64,000 nucleotides of DNA, taken from an uncultured Opitutales bacterium. GTDB lineage: Bacteria > Verrucomicrobiota > Verrucomicrobiia > Opitutales > Coraliomargaritaceae. Positions 49,292 through 58,011 of the stretch are shown piece by piece. The translations under genes and the position numbers were made by a program. Within the stretch, counting starts at the first letter, position 1. Each line of letters starts with the position of its first letter. Location of the stretch: assembly GCA_937775295.1 (NCBI GenBank), contig CALKBZ010000034.1:49753-113752 (forward strand), in the 5' to 3' direction. The notes beneath the pieces were generated by a model. It ran no database searches. It saw nothing but the letters and a program-made list of their open reading frames with translations, and was not told the DNA's origin.

Positions 49292-50110
49292 ATGCGAGCT
49301 ATTGAAGCAGACTTACCCTTTGACGGGATTCACTTGGTGGATCGGCCGTGGTTTCCGTATCTGTGCACCGAGGTGGAGCACTGGGAGTGGCAGACTCAGG
49401 GGGACGCGCATTATAACTTCTGGTGCTGCTTGGAAGGAGAGGGGCATTTGAGCACCGAGGAGCAGACGTTTCGCTTGAAGCCGGGCATGTTTTTCATTTT
49501 TTCACCAAATCAGCAGATTTCAGCAGCGCATACTTCTGGGGCTCGAGTGACGCGTTTCTCGGCGCACTTTATACCGCTCAGTGGTGCGGCGATGTTGGAC
49601 GACGTGGATGGCTTTCCAGTCATGGGCGGCATGGTCGATTCGCTACCTCTGTTTCAGCGGCAAATCGATGTGATTATGAGGTTGGCAGTACGGCGCGGGG
49701 ATGATGTCCGCTTGCAGCGAGTGATGTACCAGTTAATTGCTCGAGTTTGTGCGGGTGTGGTGGATACGCCTGAGCCTTTCATGGATCCTAAGGTTTCTGA
49801 GGCGATTCGAATTATGCGGACGTGTCCAGAATCGTTTAAATCCATTGATGCGTTGGCTCGGCAGTTGGGGTGGTCCCGTTCGCATTTCGACCGTGAGTTT
49901 TCAAAACATGTAGGCAAGCCTCCAAATCAATTTTTGGTGAGTTGTAAAATGATCGAGGCCCGGCGTTATTTAGAAAGCAGTGAAATGCGAATCGGTGAAA
50001 TTGCAGACCGACTGGGTTATCGAGATATTTATTTCTTTAGTCGCCAATTCAAAGATTTCTATGGCATGTCGCCGGTTGCCTATCGGCAACGTTTGGTTCG
50101 AGAATTTTAG
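49292..50110 (+). CDS. AraC-family transcriptional regulator
   Basis: 272 residues: an N-terminal cupin-like sensing domain (about 1-150; [32 protein letters not shown]) and a C-terminal double helix-turn-helix ([40 protein letters not shown]). Divergent from the uronate operon across 75 bases, so it most likely activates or represses that operon in response to a sugar acid. The family also acts on other carbohydrate genes; the sulfatase pseudogene downstream is convergent. Confidence 0.9.
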   Translation: MRAIEADLPFDGIHLVDRPWFPYLCTEVEHWEWQTQGDAHYNFWCCLEGEGHLSTEEQTFRLKPGMFFIFSPNQQISAAHTSGARVTRFSAHFIPLSGAAMLDDVDGFPVMGGMVDSLPLFQRQIDVIMRLAVRRGDDVRLQRVMYQLIARVCAGVVDTPEPFMDPKVSEAIRIMRTCPESFKSIDALARQLGWSRSHFDREFSKHVGKPPNQFLVSCKMIEARRYLESSEMRIGEIADRLGYRDIYFFSRQFKDFYGMSPVAYRQRLVREF

Positions 50111-50115
50111 TGTGT

Positions 50116-51487
50116 TTAGGGCTTTTTCCTACGTGCTTTGAGGTCTGCGCTGAGTTGCTTGACCGTCGCTGGTTGGTTTGTGCTCAAGTTGCTAGTCTCG
50201 GCATTGGGCAGGCGGTGGTCTTAGAGTTCGGTCGTGCCATCTTTATGTAGGATCAGGCGGTAGTTCTCTGTGCGGATGGTTTGTGCGTTACCTTTGTAGC
50301 CGATCGCGCTGTGCCCTGCGGCCTGCGGGTCTTGGATTTGTGGGAGTAGGGAACTGCCTGAGGTGAGCGCTGGTGTGTCCAAGGCAGCAAGGTCACAGAG
50401 TGTCGGGAAAATATCGACTGTCTCAACGATTGCAGCTGAATGCTGGCCGGGTTGCGGCATGCCCGGGCTATAAACAATCAGGGGGGAATGCAGGGACTCT
50501 TCAAACAGCGTGTGTTTCCCCCAGATGGAATGTTCGCCTAAATGCCAACCATGATCGCCCCAGACTACAATGATGGTGTTGTCGGCCTGGCCTGTGCTTT
50601 CCAGTTGCTCAAGTAGCTTGCCCACCTGTGCGTCGGCATAGCTGACACAGGCCGCGTAGTGACGCCGCACATTATCGGCGAATTCGGGATCTGTGCGTGG
50701 ATCTCGCTGCCAATTGTTATATTGCATAAACTCACCCGAGCCGTGCCAGGTGGTTTTATGGCTAGGTTTTTGTGGATGTGGAATCGGCGGGAGTTCGACG
50801 TCCTTATAGAGATCGAGATACTTTTTTGGGGTACCGAACGGTAGGTGCGGGCGGATTAGGCCGACTGCTAAGAAGAAGGGTTTGTCAGCTTCGGCTAATT
50901 GGCTGAGCTGTTCAAGGGCCTCTGTGGTAATCAGTCCGTCTGGGTAGCTGGAGTCGTCGCCATCGAAGGCTTCGAGCAAATTATGCTCGTTTGATTTCTC
51001 GCGTATGTTGCCATGCGCCGGAGGGCATTAGATGGCGATCCCACGCGCCTGGCATCTCGATTTGTGTGGCATCGTCCCAATTCGCTCCACCGCGTCCACC
51101 TGGATGGTGGGATACCTTGCCGACCGATACCGTGGTATAGCCATGTTGGCGAAACCACTCGGGCATGCTTGGGGTGATGCTGTTTGGAGATTTCTTCAGA
51201 TCTTTCGCACGCTGGAATAGTGCGTTGTTGCCGGCCGATCCGTAACGCCCTGTGAGCAGTGTGTAGCGCGAGGCCCCACAAGTCGGTGCGTTGCTATAGT
51301 GCTGGTTAAATGCGCGGCCTTGGGCTGCGATTTTATCGATGTTTGGCGAATGAATATAGTCGGCTCCAAAGCACTTGAGCTCAGGACGCAGATCATCGAT
51401 ACAAATGAGTAGGACGTTGGGCTGCTGGGCTGCAACGGAGGTGAGGCTAATTAAGCCTAAGAAGAGGATATGGACTGTTTTAAACAT
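50116..51487 (-). pseudogene. S1 sulfatase gene, frameshifted and with a premature stop
   Basis: The N-terminal part (50981-51487) has a signal peptide ([20 protein letters not shown]) and the formylglycine site Cys70 ([15 protein letters not shown], matching C-x-A-x-R), with metal ligands in [10 protein letters not shown]. It then ends at a stop, but the continuation is in the next frame: [19 protein letters not shown] and onward to WGDHGWHLGEHSIWGKHTLF, with a second stop at 50221 (DGTTEL, then TAA where Tyr is expected) and another 32 codons to the true end at 50116. Two separate lesions make it a pseudogene unless the assembly is wrong. Intact, it would be a periplasmic sulfatase of about 460 residues acting on a sulfated carbohydrate. 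Confidence 0.88.
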
Positions 51488-51524
51488 TCGATTTGGGGTG
51501 TATTTTATTTATAGAGTTCTTTTT

Positions 51525-51607
51525 CGTAGCGTGCAGCTTTAGCAAACGTTCAGTGTCTTCGAGCCATTGGCCAGCACGCCCCACGTCTGTTAAAGCTGCA
51601 CGCTACG
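51525..51607. repeat. 17-bp perfect inverted repeat overlapping the 3' end of the TIM-barrel gene
   Basis: CGTAGCGTGCAGCTTTA (51525-51541) and its exact complement (51591-51607) flank 49 bases. The right arm encodes the last codons (RSVQL) and stop of the gene at 51590, so the element has replaced or extended the gene end. Confidence 0.85.
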
Positions 51608-52474
51608 GGTATTTACTAGCTGCTGCTCAAAGGCGCGGCCATAGTCGACATAGCTACTGTAGCATTCTTCCTCGTCGATGGCTTCACCGTCCGTTGCATG
51701 AAAGACGGTCGCGACGTGCGGCTCGATGGCATAGGCGCCAGCGTATCCGTCGGCCTGGAGAGCGGCTAGGATTTCGGGTAGGCGGCATTGGCCTTCACTT
51801 GGGAGGGTGTAACGCTCTGGCTCGTCGCTGCCTTCGAGGGGATTGAGGCAGTCTTTGATGTGGACGTGTGCAACATCTGCTTTGACGGCTTGGTAGAATT
51901 CGAGGGCGTCCTGCCATGGGTAAGGCGCAGATTTTGAGCGGTCGCGTTGAAAGACGGGATTGCCGGTGTCGAACACGAGTTTCAAACCGGGAACTTCCTC
52001 GATGAGGCGCAGTGTATGCTCTGCGGAGAACCCGCCCCAGTTCATACAATTTTCGTGAACGGTTTGCAGGCCCGCATCGGCGAAGCGGGCAACGATCTCG
52101 CGCAAGCGGCGAAAGCGTTCGGCCTCGAACTGATCCTCGCCCCATGGCTGTTGCGCGTAGGACATGACGCGTATCAGCTTGGTGCCGAGACGCTGCATGC
52201 GCGGAATGGTACGCTCAATCTCGCCGAGTGTGATCGCGAAGTCGGATTCGATCGGTTTCGACCAACTGCCAATTAGTGAGCCGAACTCGATTACTTGGAT
52301 GCCAGCGGAATCGAGTTGGTCGGCGGCGGCGTTGAAGTCATCTTCAGACAGGTCGTGGATGTTCTGGCCGTCGATACTGCGCGCAGATAGGTGCTTCCAG
52401 CCCAGTGCTTGCGTGGCTTTGATTTGTGTGGCTAGAGATTGTCCAGCTTCGTCTGTGAATCCTGTTAAGAGCAT
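51590..52474 (-). CDS. Sugar phosphate isomerase/epimerase-type TIM-barrel protein
   Basis: 294 residues of the AP-endonuclease-2-like TIM-barrel family: MLLTGFTDEAGQSLATQIKA, GWKHLSARSIDGQNI, LVFDTGNPVFQRD, VAHVHIKDCLNP and YAIEPHVATVFHATDGEAID. Such enzymes isomerise or beta-eliminate keto-sugars with a divalent metal bound by Glu/Asp/His/Glu (Glu in HENCMNWGG, Asp and His in the later strands). The start is ATG 52474. The last five codons lie in a repeat element. Follows the operon below with a gap of about 137 bases filled by a repeat array. Confidence 0.86.
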   Translation of the reverse strand: MLLTGFTDEAGQSLATQIKATQALGWKHLSARSIDGQNIHDLSEDDFNAAADQLDSAGIQVIEFGSLIGSWSKPIESDFAITLGEIERTIPRMQRLGTKLIRVMSYAQQPWGEDQFEAERFRRLREIVARFADAGLQTVHENCMNWGGFSAEHTLRLIEEVPGLKLVFDTGNPVFQRDRSKSAPYPWQDALEFYQAVKADVAHVHIKDCLNPLEGSDEPERYTLPSEGQCRLPEILAALQADGYAGAYAIEPHVATVFHATDGEAIDEEECYSSYVDYGRAFEQQLVNTRSVQL

Positions 52475-52478
52475 AAGA

Positions 52479-52570
52479 AGTATGAAAGTGGGAAAGTGGG
52501 AAGGTGGCCGCGCTGCGCGCGGAGTGAAACGCCTTCGGCGAGTGAGAGTGAAGAAGCGCGAGTAGCGCTC
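52479..52570. repeat. Leader element of the TIM-barrel gene: octamer-like array plus hairpins
   Basis: ATGAAAGTGGGAAAGTGGGA repetition (52482-52506), then CGCCTTCGGCG (52530-52540) followed by AGTGAGAGTGAA, then GCGCGAGTAGCGC (52556-52568). These are the same kinds of hairpin and linker as in the cysS and parE leaders, in a different order. Confidence 0.6.
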
Positions 52571-52611
52571 TTGCGGGAGGCTACGAACGAAAACTGGACG
52601 ACATAAATGCG

Positions 52612-53658
52612 TTACGGGAGTTCGATTTTTTCGCCGCCGTTTTGCGCGGACTTGTAGATGGCTTGAATCAGTTCGACGCATTTGCGCGCTTCGCTGGCAC
52701 CTGTGCTGGGTTCGCGGCCTTCTTGGATGGCGTTGACGATTTCTTCGAAGTTGCGCTGGTGCTGATAGAAGTTGATCGCAGTTGGATCGTTCGCGCCGAG
52801 GCCGGCGTCGGCGCCTTGCATGAACTGAGCGCGGATGGCTTCATCCTCGTCGGTTTCGTTCATGAAGTCCCAGGTTTCGAAGGCTTCATCGGCGAGGAAG
52901 ACGGAGCCTTCGGTGCCGGAGAGTTGCACACGGGCAGGGTGGCCGTTTTTGGACCACGTGCAGGTGCTGCCTTCGATGATGCCGCGCGCGCCATTTTCGA
53001 ATTCGACGATGGCGACGGCGATGTCTTCGACTTCGATGTCGGTGTGGGCGAGGCAGGCGGTGTTGGCCTGCACAGACTTCACGGGGCCAGCGAGGTAGAG
53101 CAGTGCATCAATTGTGTGGATCGATTGATTCATCAGTGCGCCGCCGCCGTCGAGCGCCCAAGTGCCACGCCATCCAGCGGAGTCGTAGTAAGCTTGATCG
53201 CGATACCATTTGATGTAGGCGGATGCGGATGTGAGCTTGCCAAAACGTCCTGCATCGGCGGCTTTCTTGAAGGCGTCCATGCCTGGGTGGAAGCGGCGGT
53301 TGAGCACGGCGGCGATAGTGACGTCTTTGACCTTGGCGGCTGCGACCATTTGGTCGATGCGCTCGGTGGTGACTTCGAGTGGCTTCTCGATAACGACGTG
53401 CTTGCCTGCTTCGATCGCAGCCATGGCTGGGTCGAAGTGCGCACCCGAGGGTGTGCCGATGGTGACGATGTCGATCTCTGGATCGGCTAGCATGGCTGCC
53501 ACGTCGTCGTAGGCCTTTGTGCCGTATTGCTCGGCAAATGCCTGCGTGCGTTCCAGCACGCGATCCGCCGCGCCGATGAGTTCGCCGCCTGTCATGGCTG
53601 CAATTGCTTTGGCGTGAAAGCCGCCGATCATTCCTGTTCCTATAATTCCGAAGTTCAT
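52612..53658 (-). CDS. Gfo/Idh/MocA-family oxidoreductase
   Basis: 348 residues without an export signal, so cytoplasmic. N-terminal Rossmann NAD(P) site GIIGTGMIGGFHAKAIAAM, the EKPLEV motif (conserved EKP, with the catalytic Lys) and the C-terminal alpha/beta domain. Members oxidise or reduce sugars, inositol or sugar derivatives, often at C3. Probably acts in the same pathway as the TIM-barrel protein and the DUF1080 protein. Eight bases separate it from the transporter gene. Confidence 0.9.
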   Translation of the reverse strand: MNFGIIGTGMIGGFHAKAIAAMTGGELIGAADRVLERTQAFAEQYGTKAYDDVAAMLADPEIDIVTIGTPSGAHFDPAMAAIEAGKHVVIEKPLEVTTERIDQMVAAAKVKDVTIAAVLNRRFHPGMDAFKKAADAGRFGKLTSASAYIKWYRDQAYYDSAGWRGTWALDGGGALMNQSIHTIDALLYLAGPVKSVQANTACLAHTDIEVEDIAVAIVEFENGARGIIEGSTCTWSKNGHPARVQLSGTEGSVFLADEAFETWDFMNETDEDEAIRAQFMQGADAGLGANDPTAINFYQHQRNFEEIVNAIQEGREPSTGASEARKCVELIQAIYKSAQNGGEKIELP

Positions 53659-53666
53659 ATTAAATA

Positions 53667-55295
53667 TTATTGTGCTGCTTGTTTGTTTCTTGCGGCGAAT
53701 CCACGGAGTCCGATGACTGCGAGAATCACTAGGCCTGCGATGCCGATCATGCCCGGAGTGCCCTTGTTGCAGAGTGCCCAGACCGACGCGAATGTCGCGA
53801 CGCCAGCGGCGATGGCCATGAGTGCGTTGATGAGTATGCGGTTTTTAGGTAAGCTATCGCCCAGTGCTGACTTGGAGTTCATCAGTAGCAGGAAGGCGAG
53901 ATACGCAATCGGTAGCAGGGTGGTGGCGATTACGGAGGCGGGAATTGCCATGGCGGCTTTGGCGCCGCCACTCCAAAGGTAAGGTGAAAACAGTCCGGCG
54001 ATGGCTGGCATCGATGCGCCGATGATGAAGTATTTCGCGTTGCCGACTTGGTTGAATGCTTCGCTGATCGCGTAGCCATTCATCATCATGTGCACGAGCA
54101 ACGTGGAGATGGCCATGGCCAGCACACCGATGCCGAAAATCGTCTGCGCATGTTTGCCGAGAAAGGGCTCGAGGGATTGAGCGAGATTGACTGAGTCGCG
54201 ATTGGAGAGCATGGCGGCGAGCTGTTTCTCCGCTAAGGGAGCGGCCGCACGTGTCGCACTTTTGGCTGTATCATCGAGTGTGATGAATGCCGCGTTGTGT
54301 GTGGCTAAGCTGCCATCCAGCACTTTGTAGTAGGCTTTTTCCATTTGCGGAAAAGGGGTGCCGTCCTCGGCGAGCACATCGGCGTATTTGGCGTGGAAAG
54401 ATGCCGCAGATGCAATGACGAGTGCGGACGCTCCCAAGATGAATGGCACGAATAGTCCTAATACGAGGTCGAAGCGCGAGAGTTCGCGGTGCTGTTTGCC
54501 CCAGCCTTTTTTCTTGAGGCTGTAAGGCAGCAGGAAGGTCATGTTAATGCCCACGGCGGTGCCGAAGGCGGCGATGATCTTAGTCCGTTGCTCGGAAGTG
54601 ACATACTCTGTCCAGTAAGCGGCATGTTCGCCAGTCGTGGCGATAGCTGCTGCGATTTGATCGGTCGGTCTGAACAGCGCTGAAAAATCAGGAATGAGAC
54701 CGGCAAATAGGCTGCCCCACGAGACGGCACCATTTTTAATGAGGGTCACGACCACCGCCATGAAGGCCAGGACGATGATCGCGACCAGACCCTTGAGTAG
54801 ATTATCGATATAGCGGGAGGCTCGTTCGTTTTTCTGAGAGAGCGCGATCAGTGAGAGTGCGATCACGAATAGGGAACCAGTGATCACATAAGGGCCGGGC
54901 GTGAATCCCAGATTGTCTTCTAACGCGCCGCGGCCAAGTGAGAACTGGGCGGCGCAGAATACGGTGTCGGCAATCACGGTTGCGATCAACCAACTCCAAG
55001 CGAGTGTCGGAGACACCTTCTTTTGCATGACCCGAAACGGGCGTTCTTCGCATGAGAGGGTGACGTAAGAAATGGCACCGAGCATGATGATGCCGCACAG
55101 CATCGCCAGTGGTTGCAGCCAGAGGAATTCATATCCGCCAATGATGCCGAGGTAGAGCGCGCCGACGAGTGAGCCACCGCCGAGGGTGACTGCGGCCTGC
55201 ACCCAACCCGGGCCGGTCATTTTACTGTAACCAGCCAGCTTGCCGAGGAATCCTCGGCTTTGGATGGATTGAATTTGTTCGATATTGTTTTGCAT
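53667..55295 (-). CDS. Nramp-like (divalent metal transporter superfamily) membrane protein lacking DPGN
   Basis: 542 residues with about eleven helices (for example LAWSWLIATVIADTVFCAAQ, GLVAIIVLAFMAVVVTLI, FGIGVLAMAISTLLVHMMMN). The family phrase GPGWVQAAVT sits in the first helix, but the metal-binding DPGN is replaced by LGGGS. No MPH motif is seen in the sixth helix region. So although it belongs to the Nramp-like superfamily, typical manganese/iron coordination is absent; the substrate may be other than a free divalent metal. Long loop between helices around residues 310-400. Start ATG 55295. Part of the five-gene tight cluster. Confidence 0.82.
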   Translation of the reverse strand: MQNNIEQIQSIQSRGFLGKLAGYSKMTGPGWVQAAVTLGGGSLVGALYLGIIGGYEFLWLQPLAMLCGIIMLGAISYVTLSCEERPFRVMQKKVSPTLAWSWLIATVIADTVFCAAQFSLGRGALEDNLGFTPGPYVITGSLFVIALSLIALSQKNERASRYIDNLLKGLVAIIVLAFMAVVVTLIKNGAVSWGSLFAGLIPDFSALFRPTDQIAAAIATTGEHAAYWTEYVTSEQRTKIIAAFGTAVGINMTFLLPYSLKKKGWGKQHRELSRFDLVLGLFVPFILGASALVIASAASFHAKYADVLAEDGTPFPQMEKAYYKVLDGSLATHNAAFITLDDTAKSATRAAAPLAEKQLAAMLSNRDSVNLAQSLEPFLGKHAQTIFGIGVLAMAISTLLVHMMMNGYAISEAFNQVGNAKYFIIGASMPAIAGLFSPYLWSGGAKAAMAIPASVIATTLLPIAYLAFLLLMNSKSALGDSLPKNRILINALMAIAAGVATFASVWALCNKGTPGMIGIAGLVILAVIGLRGFAARNKQAAQ

Positions 55296-55308
55296 TTTGG
55301 AGCAGAGG

Positions 55309-56709
55309 CTAGTTATTGAAGGATTCCTCGTAGCGAACGGAGCCGTTGACGCGGTGGTGCTTGAAGGTGATTTGACCGATTTTGCTATCGACATCGACGC
55401 TTAGGAAACCGCCTTTGACGCGGAGGAAGCGATGCATCTCTCCGTAGAACTCTTCACTATAGCCTTGGGCATGTTTGTCAGAGGCGGGGCCGCAGGAGAA
55501 TTCGCGCAGTCCAGTCTTCGTATCGATGGAGGCGTATTGCCAATGGCGGTCGCCGCAGACCACATACATGTTTGACTGAGCTGCGATGAACGCGCGGATC
55601 TCGTTTCCTTCGCTGGCGAAGGCGGCATTGGAGTGATTGTCATTCTTGCCTTTTAAGCGGTCAGGGCCAACGACAGGTGTCGGGCTAAGTAGGACCTTAA
55701 AGGTCGCATCCGATGCCTGCACGGTGTCGAAAAACCACTGCTTTTGTTCAGCTCCCCAGATGCTTTTGTCCGGGCCGTCTGGCATATTGTTTGGGCTGCG
55801 GAAGTCGCGGCCTTCGACGAGCCAAATTTGTAGATCCTTACCCCAGCGAATGGTGCGGTAGGTCTTTTCGCCCATCGGCACTTGCTCGCGAAAGGTGGCG
55901 AGGCCTTGTTCCCATGTTAAGTCGAAGTAGTTTTGTCCAGGGCATGCATCGTCCTTGAGGGTGTCGTGGTCGTCTTTGATGAAGTAGCTGCTGACGTTAT
56001 TATGGAAGTCGCGGATGAACGGCATTGCGAAGATGCGGTTCCATTTGAAGCGTGCGAGCTCGAGGTTAGTCGAAAAGGGAGCTGGCCTATCGTAATACTC
56101 GATGTCGCCAGCGTGCACGAAGAAGTCGGGCTCTAATTGCTGCATTACGGGGTAGATCTTATGTCCGTTCTCGGGATCGTCGCGGCGGTGGTAGTCACCG
56201 CAGGTGGTGACTACGAAGCGGATAGTCTCAGCTTGGTCTCGGGCTGGAGCTGTGCGGAACTTTCCTTTGAGTTGGCACTGTTCGCTGCCATCTGTGCCTT
56301 CGACGGAAAGCTCGTAGGTTGTGTTTGGGCTGAGGTCGGCTAATTTAAATTGGTGTGTGTAATCGTTTTCTGAAGTCACAGTTTCCCACTCTGTTGACTG
56401 CATTGCTTGGGCGTCGCCTGTAGGCCAATAGGTGATACGGACGTCTCCACTGGCTCCCATGACGCTTCCTTGCATGCTGGAAAGGTCAGAGTGTTGGGGT
56501 TGTTTTTTAGCGTCTTTTTCGTAGGAGAAAAGTTTACCCTCAGTATTCCGATTGGGGTGCGCTGTGAGTCGTGTCCAGATGATTGCCGAGGCGGAGTCGA
56601 CTTCACCTATTTTGATGCCATTGGCCATGTGGACTTCGGCATGCAGTGGAAGGGCTCCAGTGAGAAGGCAATAGATCGCGATGAGCGAAACTGAGTTTTT
56701 TATTATCAT
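55309..56709 (-). CDS. PhoD-like metallophosphoesterase, secreted
   Basis: 466 residues with a signal peptide (MIIKNSVSLIAIYCLLTGALPLHA). N-terminal fibronectin-like domain (about 25-160; SASAIIWTRLTAHPNRNT, HQFKLADLSPNTTYELSVEG) followed by the PhoD catalytic domain: VVTTCGDYH, FFVHAGDIEYYDRPAP, DDHDTLKDD, VCGDRHWQYAS. PhoD enzymes hydrolyse phosphomonoesters or diesters with Fe/Ca. Seven bases separate it from the DUF1080 gene. Within a keto-sugar operon it may dephosphorylate a periplasmic sugar compound; this is inference. Confidence 0.9.
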   Translation of the reverse strand: MIIKNSVSLIAIYCLLTGALPLHAEVHMANGIKIGEVDSASAIIWTRLTAHPNRNTEGKLFSYEKDAKKQPQHSDLSSMQGSVMGASGDVRITYWPTGDAQAMQSTEWETVTSENDYTHQFKLADLSPNTTYELSVEGTDGSEQCQLKGKFRTAPARDQAETIRFVVTTCGDYHRRDDPENGHKIYPVMQQLEPDFFVHAGDIEYYDRPAPFSTNLELARFKWNRIFAMPFIRDFHNNVSSYFIKDDHDTLKDDACPGQNYFDLTWEQGLATFREQVPMGEKTYRTIRWGKDLQIWLVEGRDFRSPNNMPDGPDKSIWGAEQKQWFFDTVQASDATFKVLLSPTPVVGPDRLKGKNDNHSNAAFASEGNEIRAFIAAQSNMYVVCGDRHWQYASIDTKTGLREFSCGPASDKHAQGYSEEFYGEMHRFLRVKGGFLSVDVDSKIGQITFKHHRVNGSVRYEESFNN

Positions 56710-56716
56710 TGAGGAA

Positions 56717-57982
56717 TTACAGTTCTCGGATTTGGACGTTCTTAAACCAGGCATCGTCGTTGTGATCTTGCAGGAGGATGGGACCAGCCCATGAACCGAA
56801 GCCTTCATTCTTGGAATATTTACTCTTTTGGAAGCGTTGGTTCCAGACGTCGCTGCCGACTTCGAGATCGACGACTTTTTCGCCGTTGAGCCAGTGCTGG
56901 ATGGTGTTGCCGTCGGCGAGGATACGCGATTGGTTCCATTCGCCGACGGCGAGGATTGGTTTGCTGTCGGGGGCGGCTGCGAGTTCGTAAAGAGAACCTG
57001 CGCGGTGTGTTGGATTCTTACCGTCCTGGTGCTTCGCGTCGTCTAAAATTTGGTATTCGAGCCCTAGCGCGCCTTTGGTCCGATACTTTAAGCCGCTATT
57101 GCCTGCTTCGGAAATCTTCCAATCGAAATGGAGTTCAAAGTTTTCATAATGCTGTTTGGTGATGATGTCGCCACCTCTACTGAGTCGGTGGACGACCCCA
57201 TTTTCAATGCTCCATCCTTTGGTGACGGCATCGCCGTTTAAGTTCGTCCAATTCGAGAAGTTGCCGGAGGCAAACAGAGAGGTCCATTCGGTTGAGCTGG
57301 AGCGGACGGCCGTGTCATCGGCGGTGAGCTCCATGATTCTTATATTACGAAAGCGGTAGATCTGGTCTTTTTCGCCATGGTGCTGAAGTGCGATGTATCC
57401 CTTGGCATCTTTCTGGTCATGGATATCTGTGGTCGTGACGCCATTTACGGAGATCTTAATATGACCACCGCGGCATTCGATGCGGTATTTGTTCCAGTCA
57501 TCACGCTTGAAGCAGTCGCCTGCACGTTCGACAAATGCAGCGATGGACTGTTCCTTTGCCTCTTTGGATTTTGCGTGATCGCGGTTAGGGGAGATAAACC
57601 AACCGCGGCGTCCCTCATCGTAGAGGCCGCCGGACCATTTTCTGCCGGATGGGTCAACTTCCGCCTGATAGCCGAACATCCTGTTCTTTGACTTGTGACT
57701 TCGGAACAGGAAGCCTGAATTACATTTTCCCTCTGGCATCTTCACTTCCACTTCGAAGATGAAATCAGAATATTCTTTTACGGTTGATAGGAACCACTTT
57801 GATTTTTCCGTGGTGAGGTGGATTTCGCCATTCACGACTTCAGCCTTCCCCCAGTCGTAAGGATTCTGCCAATGTGCTAGGTCTTTACCATTGAAGAGGT
57901 CAATCCATTCGCCCGCAAATGATGGGCTTCCTGCCAGCAGGCATGCCGCCAGTATGCTAATCCAGTATTTTGTGTCTTTCAT
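56717..57982 (-). CDS. Secreted protein with two DUF1080 (PF06439) domains
   Basis: 421 residues: signal peptide (MKDTKYWISILAACLLAGSPSFAG), then two beta-sandwich domains. The first (about 25-210) has WIDLFNGKDLAHWQNPYDWG, GKCNSGFLFRSHKSKNRMFG and YRFRNIRIMEL; the second (about 230-420) has WTSLFASGNFSNWTNLNGD, GNSGLKYRTKGALGLEYQIL and GPILLQDHNDDAWFKNVQIR. Pfam names the family 3-keto-disaccharide hydrolase. Periplasmic or surface location fits with a TAT-exported oxidoreductase next to it. Confidence 0.9.
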   Translation of the reverse strand: MKDTKYWISILAACLLAGSPSFAGEWIDLFNGKDLAHWQNPYDWGKAEVVNGEIHLTTEKSKWFLSTVKEYSDFIFEVEVKMPEGKCNSGFLFRSHKSKNRMFGYQAEVDPSGRKWSGGLYDEGRRGWFISPNRDHAKSKEAKEQSIAAFVERAGDCFKRDDWNKYRIECRGGHIKISVNGVTTTDIHDQKDAKGYIALQHHGEKDQIYRFRNIRIMELTADDTAVRSSSTEWTSLFASGNFSNWTNLNGDAVTKGWSIENGVVHRLSRGGDIITKQHYENFELHFDWKISEAGNSGLKYRTKGALGLEYQILDDAKHQDGKNPTHRAGSLYELAAAPDSKPILAVGEWNQSRILADGNTIQHWLNGEKVVDLEVGSDVWNQRFQKSKYSKNEGFGSWAGPILLQDHNDDAWFKNVQIREL

Positions 57983-58011
57983 ATTATATTCTGTGTTACC
58001 TGTTATATGAT

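Noticed and set aside
52642..53490. 282-codon frame antisense to the cytoplasmic Gfo/Idh/MocA gene
   Set aside because: Gly-, Asp- and Val-rich shadow frame; the opposite strand encodes a well-recognised enzyme.
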